Assembly: GCF_011752625.1 (NCBI RefSeq)
Contig: NZ_VWXD01000001.1
Location: 434,001-498,000 of the forward strand
Direction of reading: 5' to 3'
DNA length: 64,000 nt
Origin: Candidatus Pantoea formicae
GTDB lineage: Bacteria > Pseudomonadota > Gammaproteobacteria > Enterobacterales > Enterobacteriaceae
Part shown: positions 24,967 through 33,692 of the stretch, in pieces
Layout: each line of letters starts with the position of its first letter
Position numbering within the stretch: the stretch's first letter is position 1
The notes under the pieces: model-generated
Databases searched by the model: none
Told to the model about the DNA's origin: nothing
The model's input: only the letters and a program-made list of their open reading frames with translations
Translations under genes and position numbers: made by a program

Positions 24967-26169
24967 ATGACGCAGGTTTCCCCCAAACACCCCGCGCAGC
25001 GAATCAGCAACGCGGTGCAAGCCTTACAGGTGGCGCATGAACTGGCCGATGCTTTCCGCAGTGGTGCTGCACGACGCGATCGGACGCGTGAGCTGCCGCA
25101 TGCGGAACTACAACGCTATTTTCAATCAGGCCTGGGCGCAGTGACCGTGCCACAAGAATATGGCGGCATTGGCCTTTCTTGTGCAGATCTTGCCACCATT
25201 TTCGTCCTGCTCAGCGCAGCGGATGGTTCGATTGGTCAGGTGCCACAAAACCACTTTTACGCCCTTGAAGTGCTGCGTATCAACGGCAGTGAAGCACAGA
25301 AAAAACGGCTATATGCGGAAGTGCTGGCAGGTATTCATCTGGGCAATGCGTTAGCTGAGTTCAGCTCTTCTGCCGCGCACCAGCGCTCAACCGCCATCAC
25401 CCGGCAGCCAGAAGGTTTGCGCCTAAACGGTGACAAGTTCTATGCCACAGGCGCGTTGTTTGCCGATCGCATTCCTACTCTGGCATTGGCTGATGAAGGT
25501 AAAGAACAACTGGTTTTTGTGCCGCGCTATCAGGATGGCGTCACGGTCATTGATGACTGGAGCGGCTTTGGGCAACGCACCACGGGCAGCGGTAGCGTGC
25601 AATTCCGCGAGGTTGAGATTGCTGCTGAGGACGTCGTGCCATTTCAGACGGCCTTCGAGCAGCCAACTACCGTGGGTCCGTTTGCGCAAATCATGCATGC
25701 CGCGGTTGATCAAGGGATTGCGCGTGAAGCTTTTGATGATCTATTGGCCTTTGTACGTGAACGTGCCCGCCCGTGGCCAGACAGTGGAGTGGCGCAGGCT
25801 AGCGGGGATCCTTTAACGCTTGATCGCATTGGCCGACTGGCCGCGCGGCTCAGCGCGGGTGATGCGCTTCTGACTATCGCCGGAGATGCCGTCGATGCCG
25901 CACAGCGTGACAGCAGTGCTGAAAATGTGGCGCTTGCCTCGGTGGAGGTGGCGAAGGCACGGGCCTGGACCACAGACGTGTCGCTGGAAGCGGGGAATTT
26001 ACTGTTCGAGTTGGGCGGATCGCGATCCAGCTTGCGTGAGCACAATCTGGATCGCCATTGGCGTAATGCGCGTACCCATACGCTGCACGATCCGGTGCGT
26101 TGGAAATATCCGGCGATCGGCAACTATCTCCTGAATGGCGTGATGCCGCCGCGTCGGGGGACAATATGA
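24967..26169 (+). CDS. SfnB-family flavoprotein oxidoreductase, copy 2
   Basis: A 400-residue paralogue of the preceding gene product along its whole length (shared Q-N-H-F, G-D-K-F-Y-A-T-G-A, D-D-W-S-G-F-G-Q-R-T-T and R-H-W-R-N-A-R-T-H-T-L-H-D-P). AAGGAGAG sits 9 bases after the upstream stop. The stop overlaps the ATG of the monooxygenase gene (ATGA at 26166). Two diverged copies in tandem may act on different organosulfur substrates or on successive oxidation steps; the sequence does not tell which. Confidence 0.86.
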   Translation: MTQVSPKHPAQRISNAVQALQVAHELADAFRSGAARRDRTRELPHAELQRYFQSGLGAVTVPQEYGGIGLSCADLATIFVLLSAADGSIGQVPQNHFYALEVLRINGSEAQKKRLYAEVLAGIHLGNALAEFSSSAAHQRSTAITRQPEGLRLNGDKFYATGALFADRIPTLALADEGKEQLVFVPRYQDGVTVIDDWSGFGQRTTGSGSVQFREVEIAAEDVVPFQTAFEQPTTVGPFAQIMHAAVDQGIAREAFDDLLAFVRERARPWPDSGVAQASGDPLTLDRIGRLAARLSAGDALLTIAGDAVDAAQRDSSAENVALASVEVAKARAWTTDVSLEAGNLLFELGGSRSSLREHNLDRHWRNARTHTLHDPVRWKYPAIGNYLLNGVMPPRRGTI

Positions 26170-27527
26170 GTCAGAAACAGATTTTACTGAATGCTTTTAA
26201 CATGAATTGTGTTGGGCACATCCATCATGGTATGTGGACGCATCCACAAGACCGCTCCGTGGATTTCAATTCTCTGTCCTATTGGCTGGATTTGGCGCGA
26301 TTGCTGGAGCGCGGTCTTTTTGACGGCCTGTTTATTGCTGACATTCTCGGTGTTTATGACGTGTATCAACAGGGGATTGGACTGACCGCAAGTGAGTCAA
26401 TTCAGTTACCGGTTAACGATCCATTAATGCTGATATCAGGCATGGCTAGCGTGACGCAACATCTGGGTTTTGGTGTGACAGCAAATCTGAGTTATGAAGC
26501 GCCATATCCTTTCGCTCGCCGTTTCTCTACCTTGGACCATCTCACTCAAGGCCGTATTGGCTGGAATATCGTCACCGGTTACCTCGATAGTGCCGCACGA
26601 GCGATGGGGCAGCATCAATTGCAGGCTCACGACCGTCGTTATGACCAGGCAGATGAGTTTCTCGACGTGGCTTATCAATTGTGGGAAGGCAGTTGGCAGG
26701 AAGATGCTTTGCAAGCGGACAAGGCTCAACGGCTCTACGCTGATGCCAGTAAGATCCATGCCATCAACCATCAGGGCGAATTTTATCAGGTGCAGGGCTA
26801 TCATTTGAGCAGCCCGTCACCCCAGCGCACGCCGCTGCTGTTTCAGGCCGGTTCATCAGCGCGTGGCGTACAGTTTGCTGCACGTCACGCCGAGTGCTCA
26901 TTTGTTAATGCGGCTTCGCCTGCTGCCATGCGGGAACAGTCTCAGCGCTTAAGGCAAGCTGCGGTGGCCGCGGGGCGTCATGCTGATGATCTCCGCATAT
27001 TTATGGGCGTTAGCGTGATCGTGGCACCCACCGAACGAGAAGCGCAGGAAAAGCAGCGTAGCTATCTCGAATACGCCAGTCCTGAAGCGGGTCTTGCCCA
27101 TTTCTCCAGCTCAATTGGTCTCGATCTTGCGGCCTTTGGCCTGGATGAACCAATACAAACGGGTGATACCCGCGCGATTGAATCCGTCAGTAAAGCTTTT
27201 AGCGGCTGGACACGGCGCCGTTTGCTGGAACAGCACGCCATGGGCAGTCGTTATCCGCTGATTGTCGGCAACCCGTCGCAGGTTGCAGATGCGCTGATCG
27301 CGTGGATCGACGAAGGTGATATTGATGGCTTCAATCTAACTCGCATCCTTAACCCGCAAAGCTACCGCGATTTCATCGACTTGGTGGTGCCTGAATTACA
27401 GCAGCGCGGCCGCTATAAGACGGCTTATCAGCCCGGTAGCCTGCGACAAAAAATTTTCCAACAGCAAGATCGTTTGCCCGATCGCCATCCGGCAGCACGC
27501 TGGCGACCGGCACCTTACCTTCGTTAA
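26166..27527 (+). CDS. DszA/SnaA/NtaA-family FMN-dependent monooxygenase
   Basis: A 453-residue class C flavin monooxygenase (bacterial luciferase-like TIM barrel). Family features are the N-terminal N-C-V-G-H-I-H-H-G-M-W, the R-F-S-T-L-D-H-L-T-Q-G-R-I-G-W-N-I-V-T core, Y-D-Q-A-D-E-F, and Q-A-G-S-S-A-R-G in the flavin region. DszA, SnaA and NtaA use reduced FMN from a separate reductase to oxidise sulfones, pristinamycin or nitrilotriacetate. No flavin reductase is encoded beside it, so reduced FMN must come from elsewhere. It is coupled to SfnB copy 2 by a 4-base overlap. Confidence 0.9.
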   Translation: MSQKQILLNAFNMNCVGHIHHGMWTHPQDRSVDFNSLSYWLDLARLLERGLFDGLFIADILGVYDVYQQGIGLTASESIQLPVNDPLMLISGMASVTQHLGFGVTANLSYEAPYPFARRFSTLDHLTQGRIGWNIVTGYLDSAARAMGQHQLQAHDRRYDQADEFLDVAYQLWEGSWQEDALQADKAQRLYADASKIHAINHQGEFYQVQGYHLSSPSPQRTPLLFQAGSSARGVQFAARHAECSFVNAASPAAMREQSQRLRQAAVAAGRHADDLRIFMGVSVIVAPTEREAQEKQRSYLEYASPEAGLAHFSSSIGLDLAAFGLDEPIQTGDTRAIESVSKAFSGWTRRRLLEQHAMGSRYPLIVGNPSQVADALIAWIDEGDIDGFNLTRILNPQSYRDFIDLVVPELQQRGRYKTAYQPGSLRQKIFQQQDRLPDRHPAARWRPAPYLR

Positions 27528-27547
27528 TTTAACCTCAGGGATTCGAC

Positions 27548-28348
27548 ATGAAGATTGCACACCTATTGGCACTCAGTGCCGCGATGTTTACCGCCAGCGC
27601 TTTTGCTGCCAACGATTACAGTGGCCCGTTAAAAGTGGGCACCACGGCGGCTTTCGCGCCGCCTTTAGAAACCGCCGTGGCAGAGGCTAAAAAGCAGGGA
27701 CTGGAAGTACAACTGGTTGAGTTCACGGACTGGACGGCTCCCAACGTCAGTGTAGAAAACGGTGACATTGACGTTAACCTGTTTCAGCACAAACCGTTTT
27801 TAGAGAATGCCAATCAGCAGGGTGGGTTTCATTTAGTCCCTTATGCACCTGCCATCATTAATAACATTGGTCTTTATTCGAAAAAGCATACGGCATTGGA
27901 TCAAATCCCTGACGGCGGCACGGTGGCGATTGCAAACGATCCCATCAACGGTGCGCGTGGCTTATTGCTGTTGCAGAAAGCGAAATTAATCACCCTCAAG
28001 CCTGGTGCTGGATTGAAATCGACGGTTGATGATATCGCCAGCAACCCTAAACATCTGAAGATCATTGAAGTGGAGGCGGTTCAGCTATCACGTTCGCTAG
28101 ATGAAGTGGATTTAGCACAAGGCTATCCACACTATTTGCGCTTGTCCAAAACCATCGATCCGAACAATGCATTGCTGTTTGATGGCCTGGAGCATCCAGA
28201 ATATGTGATCCAATTTGTGATTCGTGACGGCCATCAGAACGATCCTCGTCTGAAGCAGTTTGTGGATATTTATCAGCACTCGCCTGTCGTGCGCGCCAAA
28301 CTGGATGAGTTCTACGGCAAGCTGTATCTGCCGGGTTGGAGCCAGTAA
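27548..28348 (+). CDS. MetQ/NlpA-family ABC substrate-binding protein
   Basis: A 266-residue periplasmic binding protein with a standard signal peptide (cleavage after A-S-A-F-A near residue 20). MetQ family hallmarks are L-K-V-G-T-T at the mature start, N-V-S-V-E-N-G-D-I-D-V-N-L-F-Q-H and A-I-A-N-D-P-I-N-G-A-R-G-L. There is no lipobox, so it is soluble. MetQ binds methionine, but linkage to SfnB and DszA-type enzymes suggests a related organosulfur ligand, such as a methionine derivative. First of the three importer genes, in the order Q-N-I, not the canonical N-I-Q. Confidence 0.88.
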   Translation: MKIAHLLALSAAMFTASAFAANDYSGPLKVGTTAAFAPPLETAVAEAKKQGLEVQLVEFTDWTAPNVSVENGDIDVNLFQHKPFLENANQQGGFHLVPYAPAIINNIGLYSKKHTALDQIPDGGTVAIANDPINGARGLLLLQKAKLITLKPGAGLKSTVDDIASNPKHLKIIEVEAVQLSRSLDEVDLAQGYPHYLRLSKTIDPNNALLFDGLEHPEYVIQFVIRDGHQNDPRLKQFVDIYQHSPVVRAKLDEFYGKLYLPGWSQ

Positions 28349-28350
28349 AC

Positions 28351-29451
28351 ATGGTGAGTCTGACGATTCCCGGAGAGCGTGATGCGTTGATAACGCCCGC
28401 CCAGCAGGGCCATAGCAGCGTTCATGTGCAGATTCGCCATCTCAACAAACGCTACCCAAGCCAGGCTCAAGATGCCCTGAAAGCCATTGATTTACAGGTC
28501 AAGCGCGGTGAAATCTTTGGCATTATTGGTCGCAGCGGTGCGGGAAAATCGACGCTGATCCGCTGTCTCAATCGGTTGGAAAATCCCACACAAGGGTCGG
28601 TGGTGATTGATGGGATTGATCTCGGCCAATTGAGTGCGAGTGAGCTGGTTGAGTGGCGTCGCCGCACCGGAATGATCTTTCAGCACTTCAACTTGCTTTC
28701 GGCCAAAACGGTTAGAGAAAACATCGAGTTGCCGTTAAAAGTCGCGGGGGTGCCCGCAGCGCAACGACGTAATAAGGTTGATGAGTTGCTGGCGCTGGTA
28801 GGGTTAGAAGAGCGTCAACATGCTTGGCCAGCGCAACTTTCCGGTGGCCAGAAGCAGCGTGTCGGTATCGCGCGCGCGCTGGTGCATGATCCAGAACTGT
28901 TGTTGTGCGATGAGGCGACATCAGCGCTCGATCCTGAGACCACGCGTTCCATTCTGGCGTTGCTTAAGAAAATCAATCAGCAGCGACACATTACTATCGT
29001 GCTGATCACCCATGAAATGGATGTGGTGCACGATCTGTGTCACCAGGTGGCGGTTATCGATCAAGGAGAAATCATTGAGCGTGGCCCGGTATGGCAGGTG
29101 TATAGCGATCCGAAACAGGAAACCACGCGCCAACTGCTCAACCCTCAATTTGGTACGTTGCCCGAAGCGCTACAAACCTTGTTATCACCCACACGTCAGC
29201 GGCAGGATTCGCGCGTACTGGTGCGGTTGCGTTACAACGGACAAGGGGCGCAGCCTGACCTGGCGATGATCAGTCTACGTGTTCCGGGATCATTAACACT
29301 GATTTATAGCGCGGTAGAGTGGGTAGAGCGCAAGCCAACCGGTCAATTACTGTTGTTACTGGATGCGCAGCATGAGGCGGCACAGGTTTATGACCTGCTG
29401 GCAACACAAGCTGACCAACTGGAGGTTGCAGGTTATGTCACTGGCTATTGA
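28351..29451 (+). CDS. MetN-type ABC importer ATPase
   Basis: A 366-residue ATPase. Walker A is G-R-S-G-A-G-K-S-T, the signature is L-S-G-G-Q-K-Q-R-V-G-I-A-R, Walker B is L-L-L-C-D-E-A-T-S-A-L-D-P, and the switch His is in I-T-H-E-M-D-V-V. About 100 C-terminal residues after the ATPase match the NIL regulatory domain, which in MetN binds methionine to shut off transport. The ATG at 28351 is preceded by GGAG and starts 2 bases after the MetQ stop; an upstream TTG is unlikely. It overlaps the permease gene by 17 bases. Confidence 0.92.
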   Translation: MVSLTIPGERDALITPAQQGHSSVHVQIRHLNKRYPSQAQDALKAIDLQVKRGEIFGIIGRSGAGKSTLIRCLNRLENPTQGSVVIDGIDLGQLSASELVEWRRRTGMIFQHFNLLSAKTVRENIELPLKVAGVPAAQRRNKVDELLALVGLEERQHAWPAQLSGGQKQRVGIARALVHDPELLLCDEATSALDPETTRSILALLKKINQQRHITIVLITHEMDVVHDLCHQVAVIDQGEIIERGPVWQVYSDPKQETTRQLLNPQFGTLPEALQTLLSPTRQRQDSRVLVRLRYNGQGAQPDLAMISLRVPGSLTLIYSAVEWVERKPTGQLLLLLDAQHEAAQVYDLLATQADQLEVAGYVTGY

Positions 29452-30085
29452 CCGTTTATGGATCGGGTTGTTGGATACCTTACTGATGGTCGGGGTGTCC
29501 TCATTCTTCGCCTTGGCGCTAGGTTTGCCCATGGCAGTGATTCTGGTGGTGACGGGACGTGGCGATCTTTTTCCCAATCCCTTGCTCAATCGCGTATTGG
29601 GTTGGGTAGTGAATCTGTTCCGTTCGATTCCCTTTTTGATACTCATGGTGGCACTAATCCCCTTCACCCGCTGGATTGTCGGTACCACCTATGGAGTTTG
29701 GGCGGCAGTGGTGCCGTTGACGCTTGCCGCCACGCCTTTTTTTGCTCGCATCGCTGAGGTGAGTTTGCGAGAAGTGGACAAAGGCTTGACCGAAGCGGCG
29801 CAGGCGATGGGGTTTCACCGCTGGCATATTGTCTGGCATGTGCTGCTGCCGGAGGCGCGTCCGGGCATTGTCAGTGGTTTTACCATTACGTTGGTGACAA
29901 TGATCAATGCGTCGGCGATGGCGGGTGCCATTGGCGCAGGCGGCTTGGGCGATCTAGCCTATCGCTATGGCTACCAGCGCTTTGATATGCAAGTGATGCT
30001 GACGGTGATTGTGGTACTGGTCGCGCTTGTGACCGTGCTGCAGTTTTGTGGTGACCGATTGTCGCGGCGGTTGAATCATCGTTAA
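29435..30085 (+). CDS. MetI-type ABC importer permease
   Basis: A 216-residue permease with about five membrane spans. The EAA coupling motif is E-A-A-Q-A-M-G-F-H ... L-P-E-A-R-P-G-I. It closes the importer and is the last gene of the six-gene operon. The ATG at 29435 follows GGAGG and lies inside the end of the ATPase gene; the longer open frame from 29363 has no ribosome site and reads through MetN sequence in another frame. Confidence 0.92.
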   Translation: MSLAIDRLWIGLLDTLLMVGVSSFFALALGLPMAVILVVTGRGDLFPNPLLNRVLGWVVNLFRSIPFLILMVALIPFTRWIVGTTYGVWAAVVPLTLAATPFFARIAEVSLREVDKGLTEAAQAMGFHRWHIVWHVLLPEARPGIVSGFTITLVTMINASAMAGAIGAGGLGDLAYRYGYQRFDMQVMLTVIVVLVALVTVLQFCGDRLSRRLNHR

Positions 30086-30163
30086 TGCTCTTGGCATCGC
30101 GGGATAAATTGCGCCGCTAAGGCAATGCGCATGGCACTTTAGCAGCGAGATGGATCTCGTTTA

Positions 30164-31066
30164 CTAACGAATCTGCAATCCTTCCAATGCAGCCAGCAGC
30201 GCATCGACTTTCGGTAACAACTGTTTGCGGCGCGGCCATATCAACGTTAATGCCAAACCATCGGGCTGTTGTTCCGGCAAGATAATCTCCAATTCACCGC
30301 GTGCCAGCGGTTCGCGCACCAGCCAGGATGGCATCTGCGCGACCCCCAGTCCACCACACAGCGCCTGTACTTGAGCATCGACATCACCCAGTGCCATGCG
30401 ATGTGGCACGTTGCGCCAGTGCGGGTGACCATCAGCAGTGGTAAACAGCCAGGGCTTGGTGCTGCCATCCACACGTTCATACATGATGGCCTGATGCTGT
30501 AATAACGCCTCTTCACTGCCCGGACGGCCAGCGCGCTCTAAATAGTCCGGGGCAGCGCAAAACACCATGCGCTCGCGCCCCATTTGACGACAGCCGAGAG
30601 AGGCTGGAACGTCTGGCGATCCGCCAATACGTACAGCCACATCAATTCCCTCATCAAACAGGTCGATAAAACGATCGGAGAAGGTCAGGTTGATTTCCAG
30701 CTCAGGATGTTGCTGGCAAAAAGGAATCAACACCGGCATCACGCCGAGGCGGCCATACGTGTTGGGCACCGCAACGCGCAAGCGCCCAGAAGGAATACTG
30801 CGTTGCGCTGCCAATACCGCTTCGGCTTCTGCCAACTCCTCCATGATGCGCAAGCAGGTTTGGTAATAGGCGTTGCCGGCATCCGTGAGCTTCAGGCTGC
30901 GAGTCGTGCGTTCCAGCAGGCGTGAACCGAGGCGACTCTCAAGCCGGGTCACGCTTTTACTTACTGCCGAACCCGTAAGATGCAGACGTTCTGCCGCAGC
31001 GGCGAAGCTGCCGCTCTCAACACTGGCGACAAAGGGGACGATGTCTTTCAGACGCTGATCGTGCAT
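30164..31066 (-). CDS. LysR-family transcriptional regulator
   Basis: A 300-residue LysR-type regulator. The winged helix-turn-helix is at residues 1-60 (G-S-F-A-A-A-A-E-R-L-H-L-T-G-S-A-V-S-K-S). The effector-binding domain runs from about 90 to 295, with G-R-L-R-V-A-V-P and the A-V-R-I-G-G-S-P-D-V-P-A-S-L segment typical of the CrgA/AaeR-like subgroup. It is divergent from the PRISE reductase with a 100-base intergenic region, the usual arrangement for a LysR activator and its target. Effector unknown. Confidence 0.92.
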   Translation of the reverse strand: MHDQRLKDIVPFVASVESGSFAAAAERLHLTGSAVSKSVTRLESRLGSRLLERTTRSLKLTDAGNAYYQTCLRIMEELAEAEAVLAAQRSIPSGRLRVAVPNTYGRLGVMPVLIPFCQQHPELEINLTFSDRFIDLFDEGIDVAVRIGGSPDVPASLGCRQMGRERMVFCAAPDYLERAGRPGSEEALLQHQAIMYERVDGSTKPWLFTTADGHPHWRNVPHRMALGDVDAQVQALCGGLGVAQMPSWLVREPLARGELEIILPEQQPDGLALTLIWPRRKQLLPKVDALLAALEGLQIR

Positions 31067-31166
31067 TGATTCGTGAATCCAGGTTGTGAATGATGTGAAT
31101 TAATGCCAGAGATAGGAACTCAATTCTCTATTAAGCTCATCATTACTGAAACAGAGGAGAATTGAA

Positions 31167-32234
31167 ATGCAAAAACACGCGTTAATTGTGGGCATCAGTG
31201 GTGTTATTGGGCGTGCGCTGGCAGAGAAACTGCAGCAAGAGGGTTGGCAAGTGACAGGACTATCACGTGGACGCGGAGCGATTCCAGAGGGCTGCCGCAG
31301 CCTGACCGCCGATCTCACTGATGCACATGCCGTGAGTGCTGTGCTGGCAAAAGAGAAACCGGATGCGCTGTACTTCAGCGTGTGGTCCCGCCAGGAGAAT
31401 GAAAAAGAGAATATCCGTGTGAACGGTGGCATGGTGCGCAATGTGATTGAAGCCTTGGGCGATCGTTTAAACGGTGCACATGTGGCGCTGGTGACTGGTC
31501 TGAAACACTATCTTGGGCCATTCGAAGCTTACGGCAAAGGCGCGGTCCCGGTGACACCTTTCCGTGAAGAGCAGGGGCGTCAGCCGGTCGATAACTTCTA
31601 TTACGCGCAGGAAGATGAGGTTTTCGCGGGAGCAGAGCAATACGGCTATCGCTGGAGCGTGCATCGTCCACACACCATTATTGGTTATGCGCTGGGCAAC
31701 GCCATGAACATGGGCCAGACCTTGGCGGTTTATGCCAACCTGTGCCGTGAGAAAGGCTGGCCATTTATCTTCCCAGGTTCACCAGAGCAGTGGAATGGTC
31801 TGGCCGACGTCACCGATGCAAGCCTACTGGCAGAACAGTTATTTTGGGCGACCACTGCCAAGGAAGCCGCCAATCAGGATTTCAATGCGGTGAATGGTGA
31901 TGTGTTCCGTTGGAACTGGCTTTGGCCGCGTCTGGCAGCGTATTTCGGCATTGAGGCCGCTGCCTATCCCGCGCAGATGATGCCGCTGGAAGGACGCATG
32001 CAGGATGCGGAAGAGGCATGGCGTGAGATTGCCGCACGCGAGAATTTACTTGAGGCGGACATCAACAAGCTGGCTTCTTGGTGGCACACTGATGCCGATC
32101 TGGGACGTCCGATGGAAGCGTTCACGGATGTGAGCAAAAGCCGCAAAGCCGGATTTACCGGCTATCGCGCAACGTTGGATTCGTTTATCAACTTGTTCGA
32201 AAAGCTGAAAGCAGAGAAAGTGATTCCGCAGTAA
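31167..32234 (+). CDS. PRISE-type SDR reductase (progesterone 5-beta-reductase/iridoid-synthase-like)
   Basis: A 355-residue short-chain reductase. The NAD(P)-binding start is A-L-I-V-G-I-S-G-V-I-G. The PRISE motifs are clear: V-T-G-L-K-H-Y-L-G-P-F-E with Lys114, and N-F-Y-Y with Tyr145/146, which match the catalytic Lys and Tyr of plant progesterone 5-beta-reductases and iridoid synthases. This clade reduces activated C=C bonds of enones with NADPH. Bacterial members are known but their natural substrates mostly are not. GAGGAG precedes the ATG. The divergent LysR gene probably controls it, perhaps in response to a plant-derived enone (inference). Confidence 0.88.
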   Translation: MQKHALIVGISGVIGRALAEKLQQEGWQVTGLSRGRGAIPEGCRSLTADLTDAHAVSAVLAKEKPDALYFSVWSRQENEKENIRVNGGMVRNVIEALGDRLNGAHVALVTGLKHYLGPFEAYGKGAVPVTPFREEQGRQPVDNFYYAQEDEVFAGAEQYGYRWSVHRPHTIIGYALGNAMNMGQTLAVYANLCREKGWPFIFPGSPEQWNGLADVTDASLLAEQLFWATTAKEAANQDFNAVNGDVFRWNWLWPRLAAYFGIEAAAYPAQMMPLEGRMQDAEEAWREIAARENLLEADINKLASWWHTDADLGRPMEAFTDVSKSRKAGFTGYRATLDSFINLFEKLKAEKVIPQ

Positions 32235-32239
32235 CAGGC

Positions 32240-33184
32240 TCATTCCGAGATTTTAGGTAAGGGCTTTGGTCCGCCAGCGAGCGGGCCAATGCTCTTCACT
32301 ACGTGTTTGATAAATTCGCCAATCTGAAAAGAGGAGTGGAACAGGCAATCAAGATGGTGACTGTCTTTGAGTAATTTAAAACTGAGGTAATGATTGCCAT
32401 ATTTTTTAGCAAACTCCTCCATTGCCTTTGGTTCAAATAATTCATCTTTGTCCGCCACTAGCATTAGCGTGGGAAGGGGGAGTGTGCTTAGTTGTTTAGC
32501 GGGAGAACGAGGCGTTAACGCATTCGCCATATTGACACTGTATTTGCGCACCAGGTTTTTGACATCATTATCGATGCTGCCAGGAATATTCAGGTTTACG
32601 GCAACATAGTTTCCAAAAAGCTTACCGCGTGTAAGTGCGTTCAATATAAAAGGCCATTGTGTGACCCTGGCAAACGGCACAGTGGTTATTTTACGGTGAA
32701 CACCTTTTGCGAAGGGGCCTAACTCTGGCGCTAACAAAGTTAAGCTGGTTATCCTGTAAGCTGGTTTATGGCAGGTAAAATAATTGATGAGCATACCAGC
32801 ACCGCTGGAGTGACCTAGTAGATGATATTGAGCCTGAGGATAAGACCGCTTTAATGCTGTGATGAGCATATCGACATTCTGCCAAAGCAGGCGGGGATCA
32901 GGTAGGTGCCCTTTAATGCCCTTTGATTCGCCATGACCATGCATATCCACTAAACAAACTGACAGACCGCTTTCAGCAACCAATTGGCGAGCGAGGATGC
33001 CGTATCCAGCATCAAGATTGACACCGCCTCCGTGATAAACAATGACAATATTTTTGACGGGGTGGGTGCCTTCATAAAACCGATACCTTAATCCTTCTTC
33101 GTGATGCGTTGTCACTGATGATGTGGAACGCAGTGATTGCTCATAATCGGCTGCCGCCGCACTAAATCGCTCAAAATCTAGCAC
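32240..33184 (-). CDS. Alpha/beta-hydrolase (monoglyceride-lipase/lysophospholipase-like)
   Basis: A ~314-residue alpha/beta hydrolase. The oxyanion segment is V-Y-H-G-G-G, followed by L-V-D-M-H-G-H-G-E-S-K-G as in lysophospholipases, the nucleophile elbow G-H-S-S-G-A-G, the acid region L-V-A-D-K-D-E-L-F, and a C-terminal D-S-H-H-L-D His. No signal peptide. The start is uncertain: a GTG at 33184, one base after the upstream stop with AAGGG before it, fits coupling; ATGs at 33211 or 33250 overlap the upstream gene. It forms a two-gene unit with the hypothetical gene. Substrate unknown. Confidence 0.8.
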   Translation of the reverse strand: MLDFERFSAAAADYEQSLRSTSSVTTHHEEGLRYRFYEGTHPVKNIVIVYHGGGVNLDAGYGILARQLVAESGLSVCLVDMHGHGESKGIKGHLPDPRLLWQNVDMLITALKRSYPQAQYHLLGHSSGAGMLINYFTCHKPAYRITSLTLLAPELGPFAKGVHRKITTVPFARVTQWPFILNALTRGKLFGNYVAVNLNIPGSIDNDVKNLVRKYSVNMANALTPRSPAKQLSTLPLPTLMLVADKDELFEPKAMEEFAKKYGNHYLSFKLLKDSHHLDCLFHSSFQIGEFIKHVVKSIGPLAGGPKPLPKISE

Positions 33185-33185
33185 T

Positions 33186-33554
33186 TTAAGATCCCTTTTG
33201 ATGCCCATCATCCAGTTCACGCAGTTTACGCATGACCGGCCTGACATCATTATTTAAATATTCCATCGTAGTCAGAAACACCATGCGACGCTTGTCGAAG
33301 TCCTTACGGTAAAACATAAAGCGTAACCCTGGTGCACAGACCAATAATTGCACGTCATTGGCAATAAGTGTGTCGATATTGGATTCGCTGGTATCAAGCG
33401 TGAAACTCCAATGAAGCTGTCGCTTGCTGATGGCACTTTGTACCGCAGCAATATATTTCTCTGCACGAAAATATCCCAATGCGCCATTCGCGCCAAATAT
33501 TGGCGATCTGAATAAGGTGGGGCTGGGTATGTCAATAAAAACGATGCTTTTCAT
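33186..33554 (-). CDS. Hypothetical protein
   Basis: A 122-residue soluble protein I do not recognise. It begins M-K-S-I-V-F-I-D-I-P-S-P-T-L-F-R-S-P and contains D-V-Q-L-L-V-C-A-P-G-L-R-F-M-F-Y, an alternating strand/helix pattern suggesting a small alpha/beta fold. The ATG at 33554 follows AAGGA; an ATG at 33593 is farther from any ribosome site. It is coupled to the alpha/beta-hydrolase gene downstream. Its divergent promoter region is shared with the TonB-domain lipoprotein and contains a Fur box, so iron control of this pair is possible. Confidence 0.65.
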   Translation of the reverse strand: MKSIVFIDIPSPTLFRSPIFGANGALGYFRAEKYIAAVQSAISKRQLHWSFTLDTSESNIDTLIANDVQLLVCAPGLRFMFYRKDFDKRRMVFLTTMEYLNNDVRPVMRKLRELDDGHQKGS

Positions 33555-33661
33555 AGGCAGTGATTCCTTCATCTGCTTTGCTGAATTAACCATGGAGACG
33601 CCTGGAGCGGCCTCTTAATGAAAAACTGGCGCTATCCTGTTGATATGTTTACATGATAACA

Positions 33662-33676
33662 TGAGAATGATTCTCA
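33662..33676. promoter_or_regulatory. Fur box between divergent genes
   Basis: TGAGAATGATTCTCA is a perfect 15-base inverted repeat matching the Fur core (7-1-7). It lies 16 bases before the TonB-domain lipoprotein ATG and overlaps where that gene's promoter or transcript start would be. The divergent hypothetical/hydrolase pair starts about 110 bases to the other side and may also be affected. Confidence 0.78.
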
Positions 33677-33692
33677 ACAACAGGAGGTTGTT

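Noticed and set aside
26100..26165. Upstream extension of the DszA-like monooxygenase
   Set aside because: It overlaps the end of SfnB copy 2 in another frame; the ATG at 26166 forms the usual ATGA coupling and matches the family N-terminus.
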